From Vibrio mediterranei (GTDB lineage: Bacteria > Pseudomonadota > Gammaproteobacteria > Enterobacterales > Vibrionaceae): 64,000 nt of DNA. The notes below the pieces were generated by a model. The model was not told where the DNA came from. It saw nothing but the letters and a program-made list of their open reading frames with translations, and ran no database searches. The stretch spans positions 62,001 through 126,000 of the forward strand of contig NZ_FLLQ01000005.1 in the NCBI RefSeq assembly GCF_900088415.1, written 5' to 3'. Below are positions 17,120 through 27,496 of the stretch, in pieces (position 1 is the first letter of the stretch; the number at the start of each line of letters is the position of its first letter). The position numbers were made by a program, and so were the translations under genes.

Positions 17120-17932
17120 CTAAAACTGATAGTTGAACTCGACACGTTGATCACCATCGAAATAGGATTGATCATGCGTCCAGTTAGCAAAGTAACGAAC
17201 GTTAAAACGTGGAGTGAACTGGTAAGAAACTACAAACTCATTAGTAAAAACAGAACCTGCATCCGTCCAAGCTTGCGAGCCCGCTAAAGGCGTGACCCAC
17301 ATTGGGTTATAGTTAACCCACAACTTGTCTGTAATTGAATATTTGCTATAGCCACCAACAACGGCATAGACGCCAGGTAAGGTATATCCGATGTATTGGT
17401 CGTCTGGGTTCACTTGGCCTGAAGATACCTGTTCAACTTTATCACCAGTAAACTTGCCGTTTTTGACCTGAACGCCGACACCAGCTAATGGATAAAGTTG
17501 TAACCCACCCCATTTAGGTAGCGCTTGGATAAAACTATAAGAGGTGTTCAATGCTTCTTGTTCGACGTTGTAATTCAAATCAATTTGTCGACCAAGGCCA
17601 TTTGTCGTGTTAATGGTGAAATTACGGAAACGAACTGAGTCGACAGAATCATCGCGTTCTGAAGTACCAGACCAACCTAATGAGCTACCGACAAAGCCTT
17701 TAATCTCCAATACGTTCATCGCCATCGTGTCGTCATTCCCGGTGTCATAAGCTCGACCGATTTTTACGTTTAAGCCTTTATCCGTCAGCCCTGCTCCCGC
17801 TTGTGTGTACACTGCTAAAGGGTCAGACATGTCTTGTACACCATCGCTTGCGTTAGCAGCGACCGCGTTTGAAACAAAGCCAGACATTAGCGTTGTCATA
17901 ACAAGGGTGGAAAGAAGGTTTTTTGATTTCAT
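17120..17932 (-). CDS. Predicted outer-membrane beta-barrel protein of unknown function
   Basis: 270 residues with a clear signal peptide (1-25, ...VSNAVA-AN). The body alternates polar and aromatic/hydrophobic residues, with many Tyr and Trp. It ends in RVEFNYQF, with the C-terminal aromatic residue recognised by the Bam machinery. I do not recognise the family. It is the first gene of a same-strand string with the Omp85-like, HPF-like and desulforedoxin-like genes. The 180 nt upstream separate it from the NifW-like gene and probably hold the promoter. Confidence 0.7.
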   Translation of the reverse strand: MKSKNLLSTLVMTTLMSGFVSNAVAANASDGVQDMSDPLAVYTQAGAGLTDKGLNVKIGRAYDTGNDDTMAMNVLEIKGFVGSSLGWSGTSERDDSVDSVRFRNFTINTTNGLGRQIDLNYNVEQEALNTSYSFIQALPKWGGLQLYPLAGVGVQVKNGKFTGDKVEQVSSGQVNPDDQYIGYTLPGVYAVVGGYSKYSITDKLWVNYNPMWVTPLAGSQAWTDAGSVFTNEFVVSYQFTPRFNVRYFANWTHDQSYFDGDQRVEFNYQF

Positions 17933-18111
17933 CGGATAAATTCTCGTAGTGATTAACTGTTGATGAGAATCTTAAGGATTAGCCGATATATGATCGATGG
18001 AGGAGAGTTTAATAGTGGATTTAGTCTGATTTAATCAATAACAAAGTCAGATAAAACACATTACTATCAAAGCATTAGCTTTTTGACATTCGGAAGGGAT
18101 ACAAATAATTA

Positions 18112-18387
18112 TTATCGTCTGATGCAGGAAGTACACCCACGACAAGCTGAACGAGTATGTGGATCGAGTCGTCCCCTTTGAACTTTGCAGTAGGCATTGC
18201 GAAGGACTCGTCGCGCAGCAAACCAGTCTTCTGGCTTTTGCATAATCAAGTAGCCATTGAACCGTTTTAGTAGAGGTAAGCGATACTCTTCGACAAATTT
18301 ACTGTCAAACTCAACCTCAAAGTACTCAAATACCTGTTCGATGGCGGCAAATTCAGCAAGCTTGCTTTGAATGTCAGTAAAACTCAT
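18112..18387 (-). CDS. NifW-like protein (nitrogenase-stabilising/protective family)
   Basis: 91 residues. The pattern AAIEQVFEYFEVEFDSKFVEEYRLPLLKRFNGYL...ARRVLRNAY matches NifW (PF03206), where a helix, FFxVxFDPxxVxxxRLxxLKRF and a second helix ARxxLxxAY are typical. NifW helps to protect or mature the MoFe protein of nitrogenase. No other nif gene is in the window. The C-terminus adds a short CRGCTSC motif with two Cys pairs that I do not associate with standard NifW. The gene stands alone with its own start. A general redox or metal-related role is possible. Confidence 0.72.
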   Translation of the reverse strand: MSFTDIQSKLAEFAAIEQVFEYFEVEFDSKFVEEYRLPLLKRFNGYLIMQKPEDWFAARRVLRNAYCKVQRGRLDPHTRSACRGCTSCIRR

Positions 18388-18459
18388 CGATCTTAGGTCT
18401 ACGAAAATTAATGCAAATGAACAAGTAAAGGATTGTACTAAAGCTGCGTTTGGTTGTCA

Positions 18460-18502
18460 CAAAAGTAAAAAAGCCCAAAGCACTGCTCGGCGCTTTGGGC
18501 TT
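18460..18502 (-). terminator. Terminator of gloA-nemA
   Basis: An 11-bp stem AAGCCCAAAGC (18471-18481) / GCTTTGGGCTT (18492-18502). On the minus strand it is followed by TTTTTACTTTTG. Confidence 0.8.
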
Positions 18503-18520
18503 AAATACAACAGACAACGA

Positions 18521-19618
18521 TTAAGCGTGGTACTCTGGGTAGTCTAATAGACCCACTTCGTTACCACCAAACAAAGTACTTGGATTATGTTCTGCTAGCG
18601 GGTAACCGTGTTCTAGTCGACTCGGTAAGTCAGGGTTGGCGATAAACGGACGACCAAAACCTACCATATCAGTAATACCGTCAGACAGTGCTTTTTCGGC
18701 TTTCTCTTGGTTGTAGCGACCAGCGTAAATGATCGTACCTTGGTACGCTTCTCTTACTGCGGTTTTAAATTCCGCTGGTGTGTCTGGGGCATCATCCCAA
18801 TCGACTTCTGCAATGTGTATATAGACTACGTGGTGTTTTTCCAATACGCGAGCCGCAGCGGTGTAAGTATCAATTGGCGTTTTATCTACTGTGCCGTTAA
18901 GTGAAGTAAATGGCGCAAGACGAACACCTACTTTGTCGGCACCAATCGCATCTACGACAGCTGCGACGACTTCATCTAAAAAGCGAAGACGATTTTCGAT
19001 TGGACCACCGTATTCGTCATCACGGTTGTTTGCTTCAGAGTCAATAAATTGGTTGATTAAATAGCCGTTTGCACCATGCAATTCGATACCATCAAAACCA
19101 GCCTCGATCGCATTCAGTGCTGCTTGACGGTATTGACCAACGACTTCTTGAATATCTTCTTTTGTCATCGCACGAGGCTCGACCACATCAACAAAGCCAG
19201 GTTCGTTCGAGCCATTATCCACAAATACTTTTACGTTTTCAGCTTTTAGAGCCGAAGATGAGATAGGCTGCTTGCCACCAATATTGTCTGGATGTGTGAC
19301 ACGACCAACGTGCCAAAGCTGAGCAAAGATAGCTCCGTCTTTTGCGTGTACGGCATCAGTGACTTTTTTCCAACCCGCGATTTGCTCGTCTGAATAAATA
19401 CCAGGAGTCCAAGCATAACCTTGTCCCATTGGTGAAATTTGTGTGCCTTCGGCAACGATTAAACCAGCAGACGCGCGCTGTGCGTAGTACTCGGCCATCA
19501 TATCGTTAGCAGAGTTACCAGGTTGAGTCGCACGAGAGCGAGTCATAGGTGGCATTACGATGCGGTTTTTTAGTGTTAATGAACCAAGCTGAATTGGTTG
19601 AAACATTGAATCTGTCAT
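18521..19618 (-). CDS. nemA: Alkene reductase, Old Yellow Enzyme family (NemA-like)
   Basis: 365 residues from the ATG at 19618 (MTDSMFQPIQLG...), chosen because AGGGG lies ~10 nt upstream; a longer frame to 19702 would run into gloA. It is an FMN TIM-barrel that reduces activated C=C bonds and nitro compounds (N-ethylmaleimide, quinones, nitrate esters) with NADPH. Landmarks: LKNRIVMPPMTRSRA, FAQLWHVGRV, the substrate-binding GIELHGANGYLINQF (His/Asn pair), EYGG and VGFGRPFIANPDLP. It follows gloA by 10 nt; the same nemA-gloA association occurs in E. coli for electrophile detoxification, but there nemR lies upstream and none is present here. Confidence 0.93.
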   Translation of the reverse strand: MTDSMFQPIQLGSLTLKNRIVMPPMTRSRATQPGNSANDMMAEYYAQRASAGLIVAEGTQISPMGQGYAWTPGIYSDEQIAGWKKVTDAVHAKDGAIFAQLWHVGRVTHPDNIGGKQPISSSALKAENVKVFVDNGSNEPGFVDVVEPRAMTKEDIQEVVGQYRQAALNAIEAGFDGIELHGANGYLINQFIDSEANNRDDEYGGPIENRLRFLDEVVAAVVDAIGADKVGVRLAPFTSLNGTVDKTPIDTYTAAARVLEKHHVVYIHIAEVDWDDAPDTPAEFKTAVREAYQGTIIYAGRYNQEKAEKALSDGITDMVGFGRPFIANPDLPSRLEHGYPLAEHNPSTLFGGNEVGLLDYPEYHA

Positions 19619-19628
19619 TGTGATACCC

Positions 19629-20015
19629 CTATTTGCTCGTTTGAATAAGCTCAATTGAATAGCCGTCTGGATCTTTAACAAAAGCGATGTGCGTTTCGCC
19701 ACCTTTCATAGGACCCGGAGCGCGAGTAATGTTGCCACCAAGTTGCTCAATGCGCTCACACGCTGCATAAATGTCCTCACAACCAATCGCAATATGTCCC
19801 CAAGCGTTGCCTTGGTCATAGTTGTCTGTATCCCAGTTGTAAGTTAACTCAATAGTCGAACCTGCATCTTGACCTTCGTAGCCCACGAAGACTAGCGTAT
19901 AGCGATACTCTTCATTTTCGAAACGATCCAACATTTTCATGCCAAGCACTTCAGAATAAAACTTGATGGACTTTTCTAAGTCCACTACTCGAATCATGGT
20001 GTGTAAAACTTTCAT
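19629..20015 (-). CDS. gloA: Lactoylglutathione lyase (glyoxalase I)
   Basis: 128 residues from the ATG at 20015 (MKVLHTMIRV...), chosen for the GAGGGG site just upstream; an in-frame start at 20063 lacks support. It converts the hemithioacetal of methylglyoxal and glutathione into S-lactoylglutathione. The four metal ligands fall exactly at the E. coli GloA positions: His5, Glu56, His74 and Glu122, so a Ni-type enzyme is expected. It is the promoter-proximal gene of a pair with nemA. An AT-rich inverted repeat at 20119-20149 lies upstream. Confidence 0.95.
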   Translation of the reverse strand: MKVLHTMIRVVDLEKSIKFYSEVLGMKMLDRFENEEYRYTLVFVGYEGQDAGSTIELTYNWDTDNYDQGNAWGHIAIGCEDIYAACERIEQLGGNITRAPGPMKGGETHIAFVKDPDGYSIELIQTSK

Positions 20016-20118
20016 GTAACCCCTCGGCAGAACTCTTGTTAGCGCAGTAAAACAAGCCAACAACGTTATATGGTTATTTCCAACTGACGCTAGAGTAAGG
20101 CAAATGGGAAAGTAGGTG

Positions 20119-20149
20119 AAATTATCTAATATTATAATTTTGATAATTT
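20119..20149. promoter_or_regulatory. Inverted repeat upstream of gloA-nemA
   Basis: AAATTATC (20119-20126) and GATAATTT (20142-20149), perfect 8-bp arms 15 nt apart, between the katG terminator and gloA. A possible operator for an unlinked regulator. The region is AT-rich, so chance cannot be excluded. Confidence 0.4.
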
Positions 20150-20179
20150 TTTGGAATGATTAAGGGTAGAGAACAAGTG

Positions 20180-20215
20180 AAAAAAGAAAGTGGCCTTGCA
20201 CATTAGCAAGGCCAC
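20180..20215 (-). terminator. Terminator of katG
   Basis: A 10-bp perfect stem GTGGCCTTGC (20190-20199) / GCAAGGCCAC (20206-20215). On the minus strand TTTCTTTTTT follows. Confidence 0.85.
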
Positions 20216-20225
20216 ATTATCTTGG

Positions 20226-22403
<2,178 letters not shown>

Positions 22404-22593
22404 TCACCGATTTTATTTATAACTTTTAACGATTACGACAAGCACACTATTTTTAAATAAGCGAAGCCAAGCAATTACCCAGCTTCAACTGTGGATTTAT
22501 TAGTAATTAATATTTCATTACACCGAATTCAATCAAATATTAACTACCTAAATATAAACAATGTGACCATCCATTTATTAGTAGAGGTTTGAG

Positions 22594-22803
22594 TTACACC
22601 GCTATAATATAGTCACTATCATAATCCCAGTAACCATAGACTTCCGTTTCAAGTCTCTTCCGTTCGTTGTTGTCGTCAGTTAAACGTCCAACGCTTTTTC
22701 GATTGTTATGCTCGAACGTGCCTTGGTTGTAGTTCTCCGTCCGAACAACACTCTTAACTCCAAATGAGCTAAAAACCATATCACTATAAGGGTTCGCTTT
22801 CAT
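22594..22803 (-). CDS. Small hypothetical protein, strong ribosome-binding site
   Basis: 69 residues, hydrophilic, no signal or membrane segment, rich in Asn, Asp, Tyr and Arg (YNQGTFEHNNRKSVGR, YGYWDYDSDY). I do not recognise the family. The near-perfect AAAGGAGGTG at 5 nt before the ATG argues that it is translated efficiently. A possible -10 TATAGT lies at 22833-22838 (minus) with a poor -35, and an inverted repeat TATCCTA/TAGGATA lies at 22869-22886, which suggests activator- or repressor-controlled expression. It sits between katG and the MerR-methyltransferase gene, all on the minus strand. Confidence 0.65.
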   Translation of the reverse strand: MKANPYSDMVFSSFGVKSVVRTENYNQGTFEHNNRKSVGRLTDDNNERKRLETEVYGYWDYDSDYIIAV

Positions 22804-22868
22804 GAAACACCTCCTTTGCCGTTACTAAGCAAACTATAGTGCGCTCCAGCCGTTTACACCATTGGGCT

Positions 22869-22886
22869 TATCCTATTTCTAGGATA
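22869..22886. promoter_or_regulatory. Inverted repeat upstream of the 69-residue gene
   Basis: TATCCTA (22869-22875) and TAGGATA (22880-22886) around TTTC, followed by another CCTATC word at about 22894-22899. The centre is about 50 nt before the likely transcription start of the small gene, a position typical of an activator site. Confidence 0.45.
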
Positions 22887-23063
22887 GGGAAAACCTATCG
22901 ATGCGTTAACTACTAAAGTTAGATTCAATATAAGTAGATTTTTTAAAAATGAAATATAAAAAGGCAGATAAGAATCTTGCACGTTTTAAAGCAAAACATG
23001 CAAGATTATTGGGAGAGTGGTGAAGATAACTAAAATACGCTATTAGCTTATTGCTAATAAAGA

Positions 23064-24242
23064 TTAATTACTCTTTTTTAGAAGGAATAAATGGTAGCCA
23101 AACTCATCAGAATATTGAGTACAAATATGGACTTCGTGTTGAATATCTTTCCATGCGGGTCTATTGGACATTTCGGACGTCATTTCAACAACTCGTTCAC
23201 CCAATGGACCATAATAGTTCATCCACCCAGATTGACTCAGCGCGAAGTTATCGATCACTTCATAACCTGCCTTTTTCATTTGCGCTAACCGTGTCTCAAC
23301 AAGTTGAATGTCTGGGTATTCATGGCTCCAAAACTGTTTCGATTCGTCACTCGGTGATGTCGTTTTCCATACCATGTCGCTCACCATCAGATACCCTTCT
23401 TGTTTCAACAAAGGTTTCCAATCCATTAGAGCCTTTTCGATTCCCATGATGTAAGCGCTTCCTTCTGCCCAGATCAATTCAAAGCTCTGTTTGTCGAATG
23501 GTAGCTCGGTCATGCTCGCAGTAACTGTCTTGAGCCTGTCTTGCCATCCTTGCTCAGCAAAACGTTCAGAAAGACGTTCGAGCGCTGTCGACTCATTATC
23601 AACAGCAGTGATAACTGCATTACTTTGCTCTGCCAGTACTTTTGTGGCTAGACCTTTACCACAACCAATTTCAAGGATATTTCGTGGCGTCGTCGGTAGT
23701 AAATTCAGTGCCTTTGCAGTGTCCTCTTCACTACCTGGCCCCCAGCGTTCTAATGTCTGGAAAACCTTCATAAAATCGGACATGTATTCGTCGTGTTCGT
23801 TCATATCTTTTGATAACCATTTCAAGTGCAAGGCGTCTTTTTCGCTAAACCCTTGCTTAATTAACCAATCCAAGTGAGCATCAGGAGCCAGTTTGTCCAA
23901 ATCACCATGCCAAGCTTTAAGGTCACCTTCCCCAAGTAACGCCGCGAGTAATTGCAACGACTGCTGTTTTTGCTCAATTTCTTGTTGTAGGACTTGCAGT
24001 CGGTTCTTGAGTAGCTCTCGATCCACCTTAGCTTCTAAGCAGGCCTTACACTCTTTAAGTGTCAATCCACCTGCCTGCAACTTCTGAATCAAACGGACTC
24101 GCTGTACATCTTTATCGCTGTAAACACGATAGCCGTTTTCTAGTCGTCTACCTGAAATCAGCTTTTGCTTTTCATAGTAAAGTAAAGCCGTTCGTGACAA
24201 GCCGACCATTGCTGCTAACTCTGAGATTCGATACAAATCCAA
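23064..24242 (-). CDS. MerR-type regulator fused to a SAM-dependent methyltransferase
   Basis: 392 residues. Residues 1-70 are a MerR winged helix (YRISELAAMVGLSRTALLYYEKQKLI...YRVYSDKDVQRVRLI), followed by a coiled-coil dimer helix (~72-105) and a linker. Residues ~165-390 form a class I methyltransferase with motif I ILEIGCGKG (189-197), acidic VDNE and ELIWAEGSAY. The start is TTG, either at 24242 or, with better spacing to GAGG, at 24236. The upstream promoter has the stretched 19-bp spacer of MerR-controlled promoters, so it is probably autoregulated. A methyltransferase in place of the effector domain suggests that it senses or modifies a small toxic compound. Substrate unknown. Confidence 0.85.
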   Translation of the reverse strand: MDLYRISELAAMVGLSRTALLYYEKQKLISGRRLENGYRVYSDKDVQRVRLIQKLQAGGLTLKECKACLEAKVDRELLKNRLQVLQQEIEQKQQSLQLLAALLGEGDLKAWHGDLDKLAPDAHLDWLIKQGFSEKDALHLKWLSKDMNEHDEYMSDFMKVFQTLERWGPGSEEDTAKALNLLPTTPRNILEIGCGKGLATKVLAEQSNAVITAVDNESTALERLSERFAEQGWQDRLKTVTASMTELPFDKQSFELIWAEGSAYIMGIEKALMDWKPLLKQEGYLMVSDMVWKTTSPSDESKQFWSHEYPDIQLVETRLAQMKKAGYEVIDNFALSQSGWMNYYGPLGERVVEMTSEMSNRPAWKDIQHEVHICTQYSDEFGYHLFLLKKSN

Positions 24243-24269
24243 TGCCTCTATCTGTCTAGATGATTAACC

Positions 24270-24300
24270 ACTTTAAACTATAAAGTTATAGACAGGTCAA
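24270..24300 (-). promoter_or_regulatory. MerR-type promoter of the regulator-methyltransferase gene
   Basis: On the minus strand, -35 TTGACC (24295-24300) and -10 TAAAGT (24270-24275) are separated by 19 nt, the elongated spacing typical of MerR-regulated promoters. A dyad ACTTTA-TAGTT-TAAAGT covers 24270-24286, and CTGTCTA/TAGACAG repeats flank the region (24252-24258 and 24289-24295). Confidence 0.6.
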
Positions 24301-24372
24301 TGAGGAAAGTGAAGAAAAAGACGGGAGACACGAACTCTTCACACTGCTGTCCGTGCCTTTTTACAAATGACG

Positions 24373-25275
24373 TTATGCTTTGATTGCAGTACAGAAACTC
24401 ACATCTGCTGTATTCGTTTCCAGATTATAGGAATGGTAAAGTTCGAAACAGGGCCTATCGTCACTATCAAGCTGCTGTTCAACAACTTGCCCCATCAGCT
24501 CTTCCCACGCAGGTCCATATTGCGACTTTTCAGTAATCGTTTTGCGAATACAAGCGTATTTACCGCCATCAAATGACATCAACTCGACACCGTTAGATAC
24601 GTCTACAGTTGACTCAACCAACAAACAAATATCGGTTCGGCATTTATCTGCTGGGGTGATCTCTGGGTTATCATGATAAACGAAGATACTGGTGTTCCCA
24701 GCTAGACCTTTTGGGCCTGCCCATGTGTAAAGTGTATCGATTGCAGGCTCATAGTTTTCTCCGTATGGGCCAGTCACTCGCACGTAAGCTAATTGACCAG
24801 ATTCAAAAGTTTTAATATCCATCATTGTGCTCCATGTTTTTGATTCGGCTTCAGTATAGAGGTCGGCTTCGCTATTCTCGTGTCCATTATTGCGAAGCTT
24901 GTGTCCAATCTTGCTGTTTCGCATCAAGCAGCCGTACTCCTCCATATCACGGCAATTGCGAATGTCCGTTGGCGTGATTCCAAAGTACTTTTTAAAGGCT
25001 TTTGCCAAGCTTTGAGAGCTCGCGAAGCCACTATCTAATGCCACCGTGGTGATGTCTGGTTTGTTATAGAACAGCTCGTTAGCGGCTTGTTCTAGTCTCA
25101 ATCGACGAATAAAGTCGTTCAGCGTCTCTCCTACCACTGCTTTGAATATTCGATGGAAATGGTACGGTGACAAATGTGCTTTCTCTGCTACCTGTACCAA
25201 ATTTGTAGGATTGTCATAGTGACTTTCTAGATAACGAATTACCGGTCGTAGTCGTTTGTGGTAGTCAGTCTTCAT
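24373..25275 (-). CDS. AraC-family regulator with GyrI-like effector domain
   Basis: 300 residues. Two AraC helix-turn-helices at the N-terminus (~1-110: LVQVAEKAHLSPYHFHRIFKAVVGETLNDFIRRLRLEQAANEL... SSQSLAKAFKKYFGITPTDIR) are followed by a GyrI/Rob-type small-molecule-binding domain (~150-298). This Rob-like order is found in regulators of multidrug or small-molecule responses. The gene starts 3 nt after the stop of the UvrD-like helicase gene, so both are transcribed together, an unusual pairing. It ends near the MerR gene promoter. Confidence 0.9.
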   Translation of the reverse strand: MKTDYHKRLRPVIRYLESHYDNPTNLVQVAEKAHLSPYHFHRIFKAVVGETLNDFIRRLRLEQAANELFYNKPDITTVALDSGFASSQSLAKAFKKYFGITPTDIRNCRDMEEYGCLMRNSKIGHKLRNNGHENSEADLYTEAESKTWSTMMDIKTFESGQLAYVRVTGPYGENYEPAIDTLYTWAGPKGLAGNTSIFVYHDNPEITPADKCRTDICLLVESTVDVSNGVELMSFDGGKYACIRKTITEKSQYGPAWEELMGQVVEQQLDSDDRPCFELYHSYNLETNTADVSFCTAIKA

Positions 25276-25278
25276 CGC

Positions 25279-27351
25279 CTAGTCCTTCCACATTCCAAGT
25301 ACGGTTTTACGGATATCGGTAATCGCTTTCGCAGCGATTTTTTTATCCTGAGCATCCGGTGCTATTTTCGGATAGTGCACTCGGTTTAAGTGTTCACACA
25401 ACGAGTCCGTCATAAAACGGCTCTTACCCCCATACACATGCTTATCACCCCAACTCTGTTGCTCAGGTACCCAATATTTCATCGGCTGCATGAGATGCAG
25501 TTCTTGCTTAGCACGCGTCATGGCTACATACAGTAGGCGTCTTTCTTCTTCTAACGCTCGTTTGTCGCCCACTGCATATTCATTAGGGAAGTTGCCATCA
25601 GCGACATTGAGAACATAAACATTTTGCCACTCTTGCCCTTTCGCACTGTGTACCGTGGAGAGAATTAAAAAGTCATCATCGATTTTAGGGTTGCTTGCTA
25701 AATCACCAGTCGACTGCGGTGGGTCAAGAGTCAACTCAGTCAAGAACCGTTCACGCGTACTGTATTGACCGGAAATCATTACAAGCTGCTCGACATCACC
25801 CCAACGAACGAAATGGTCATCGTAATTCAGTTCTAATAATGGGCTATAGAGAGTTGCAAGAAGGCTCAATTGTTCTGCCCACGGTACAGCGTTACTGTTT
25901 ATCGTGAGTAGAGATTCGACTAACGTTTTAAACTCCACTCTTGCCGACATCGGGACTTTACAATCAGACAGCGCACTGAACTGATATTGATGCGCCTTTA
26001 AATGCTCGATGATATTGTTAGCGGTTTTCGGTCCAATACCAGCAAGCAATTTCAACACTCGAAAAGCAGATATGGTGTGTTTTGGATTATCAGCCCAGCG
26101 AAGAATAGAAAGAAGATCTTTAACATGAGCGGCTTCAAGAAACTTCAGGCCACCATGTTTAACATAAGGAATATCACGGCGCGTTAACTCAAGTTCCAAT
26201 CTGTCGCTATGATAGCTAGAGCGAAATAGCACAGCTTGTCGTTTCAGCTCAATGCCCTCTTCCCTCGCTCTTAGAATAGATTCAACGATATATTCCGCTT
26301 GCTTAGCATCATCTTCCACCGTGACAAGTTGAGGTTTAGGCCCTTGTTTTCGCTCCGAATGTAGCTCAACTTTATAACCTTCTTGTCCTTCATTAAGTAG
26401 TTGATTGGATAAATCCAAAATACCTTGATGTGAGCGATAGTTGGTTGTGAGCGTAATGACTTTTGCAGGCGGAGAAAACTGTTGTGGAAATTCCAGAATG
26501 TTGTCGACACTCGCCGCTCGGAAGCCGTAGATGGATTGCGCATCATCACCGACTACGGTTAACCCTCTTCCATCAGGAAAGAAGGCTTTGAGCATGCCTG
26601 CCTGAAGTAAGTTGGTATCCTGGTATTCATCGACCAATATGTAATCGAATTGAGCTCGCACTTTATTTGCTATCTCTGGCACTTGAGCCATATGGAAGCA
26701 GTAAAGTAACAAATCATCGTAATCTAAACAGAATTGTTCCGCTTTCTGCTCTGCATACTGAGCAAACAATATCTTGAGCTCAGAGCTCCACTCTGCACAA
26801 TGTGGGAAATATTGCGCGACAACCTCTTCGACAGCAGTTTGGCTATTCACGCAACGAGAATATATTTCTAAACAGGTTTTCTTTTTTGGAAAACGTCTAT
26901 CGGTATTGGTAAAGCCAAGCTCAAACCGCAGCACATCCAACATATCCGCTGCGTCATTTCTATCCATAATGGTGAAATCACTTTCGAGGCCGATAAGGGC
27001 AGTATGTTCACGCAACAATCTTGCGGCGATAGAATGAAAAGTCCCCATCCAATCAAGCTTGACTGGGTGATATTGTTTACGCTGCTCATTAAGCTGCTGC
27101 TCTGCAATTCGATTCGCGCGAGAAGCGAGCTCAGCAGACGCCCTGCGAGCAAACGTCACCAACAATATTTTCTCTGGCGGTATACCTTGAACTAATAGCT
27201 GAGCCGTTTTGTGAGCTAAGGTATTGGTCTTGCCCGTTCCCGCGCCAGCAATAATAAGTAGCGGTGAGTGGTTACTCGTATTGCCTGATTTTGGCATACC
27301 AAAATCGACGGCGAGCTGTTGTTGGTGATTAAGAGTGATGGGTTGTGCCAT
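25279..27351 (-). CDS. UvrD/Rep-type superfamily 1 DNA helicase
   Basis: 690 residues. SF1A motifs in order: Walker A GAGTGKTNT (~35-43), Ia LLVTFARRASAEL, DYDDLLLY, Walker B VDEYQDTN, III VGDDAQSIYGFRAA, IV LTTNYRSH, V VHSAKGQEW and VI EERRLLYVAMTRAK. It is a 3'-5' translocase of the UvrD/Rep/PcrA kind, full length for Rep-like enzymes, presumably in repair or replication-fork restart. It differs from housekeeping uvrD by context: here it is first in a two-gene unit with an AraC-GyrI regulator. No nuclease domain was seen. Confidence 0.92.
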   Translation of the reverse strand: MAQPITLNHQQQLAVDFGMPKSGNTSNHSPLLIIAGAGTGKTNTLAHKTAQLLVQGIPPEKILLVTFARRASAELASRANRIAEQQLNEQRKQYHPVKLDWMGTFHSIAARLLREHTALIGLESDFTIMDRNDAADMLDVLRFELGFTNTDRRFPKKKTCLEIYSRCVNSQTAVEEVVAQYFPHCAEWSSELKILFAQYAEQKAEQFCLDYDDLLLYCFHMAQVPEIANKVRAQFDYILVDEYQDTNLLQAGMLKAFFPDGRGLTVVGDDAQSIYGFRAASVDNILEFPQQFSPPAKVITLTTNYRSHQGILDLSNQLLNEGQEGYKVELHSERKQGPKPQLVTVEDDAKQAEYIVESILRAREEGIELKRQAVLFRSSYHSDRLELELTRRDIPYVKHGGLKFLEAAHVKDLLSILRWADNPKHTISAFRVLKLLAGIGPKTANNIIEHLKAHQYQFSALSDCKVPMSARVEFKTLVESLLTINSNAVPWAEQLSLLATLYSPLLELNYDDHFVRWGDVEQLVMISGQYSTRERFLTELTLDPPQSTGDLASNPKIDDDFLILSTVHSAKGQEWQNVYVLNVADGNFPNEYAVGDKRALEEERRLLYVAMTRAKQELHLMQPMKYWVPEQQSWGDKHVYGGKSRFMTDSLCEHLNRVHYPKIAPDAQDKKIAAKAITDIRKTVLGMWKD

Positions 27352-27496
27352 GGTGTGCTCATCTAACTATCTTGGACAGTATAAGATTAGCATGGATACT
27401 GTTTTTATATACAGTAAAAATATAAGTATGCGATCTGTGTGGTACTCAACTGGACAAATGATGAGTTCGTCCAGCTGAATAATAAGGCGTTAGATA

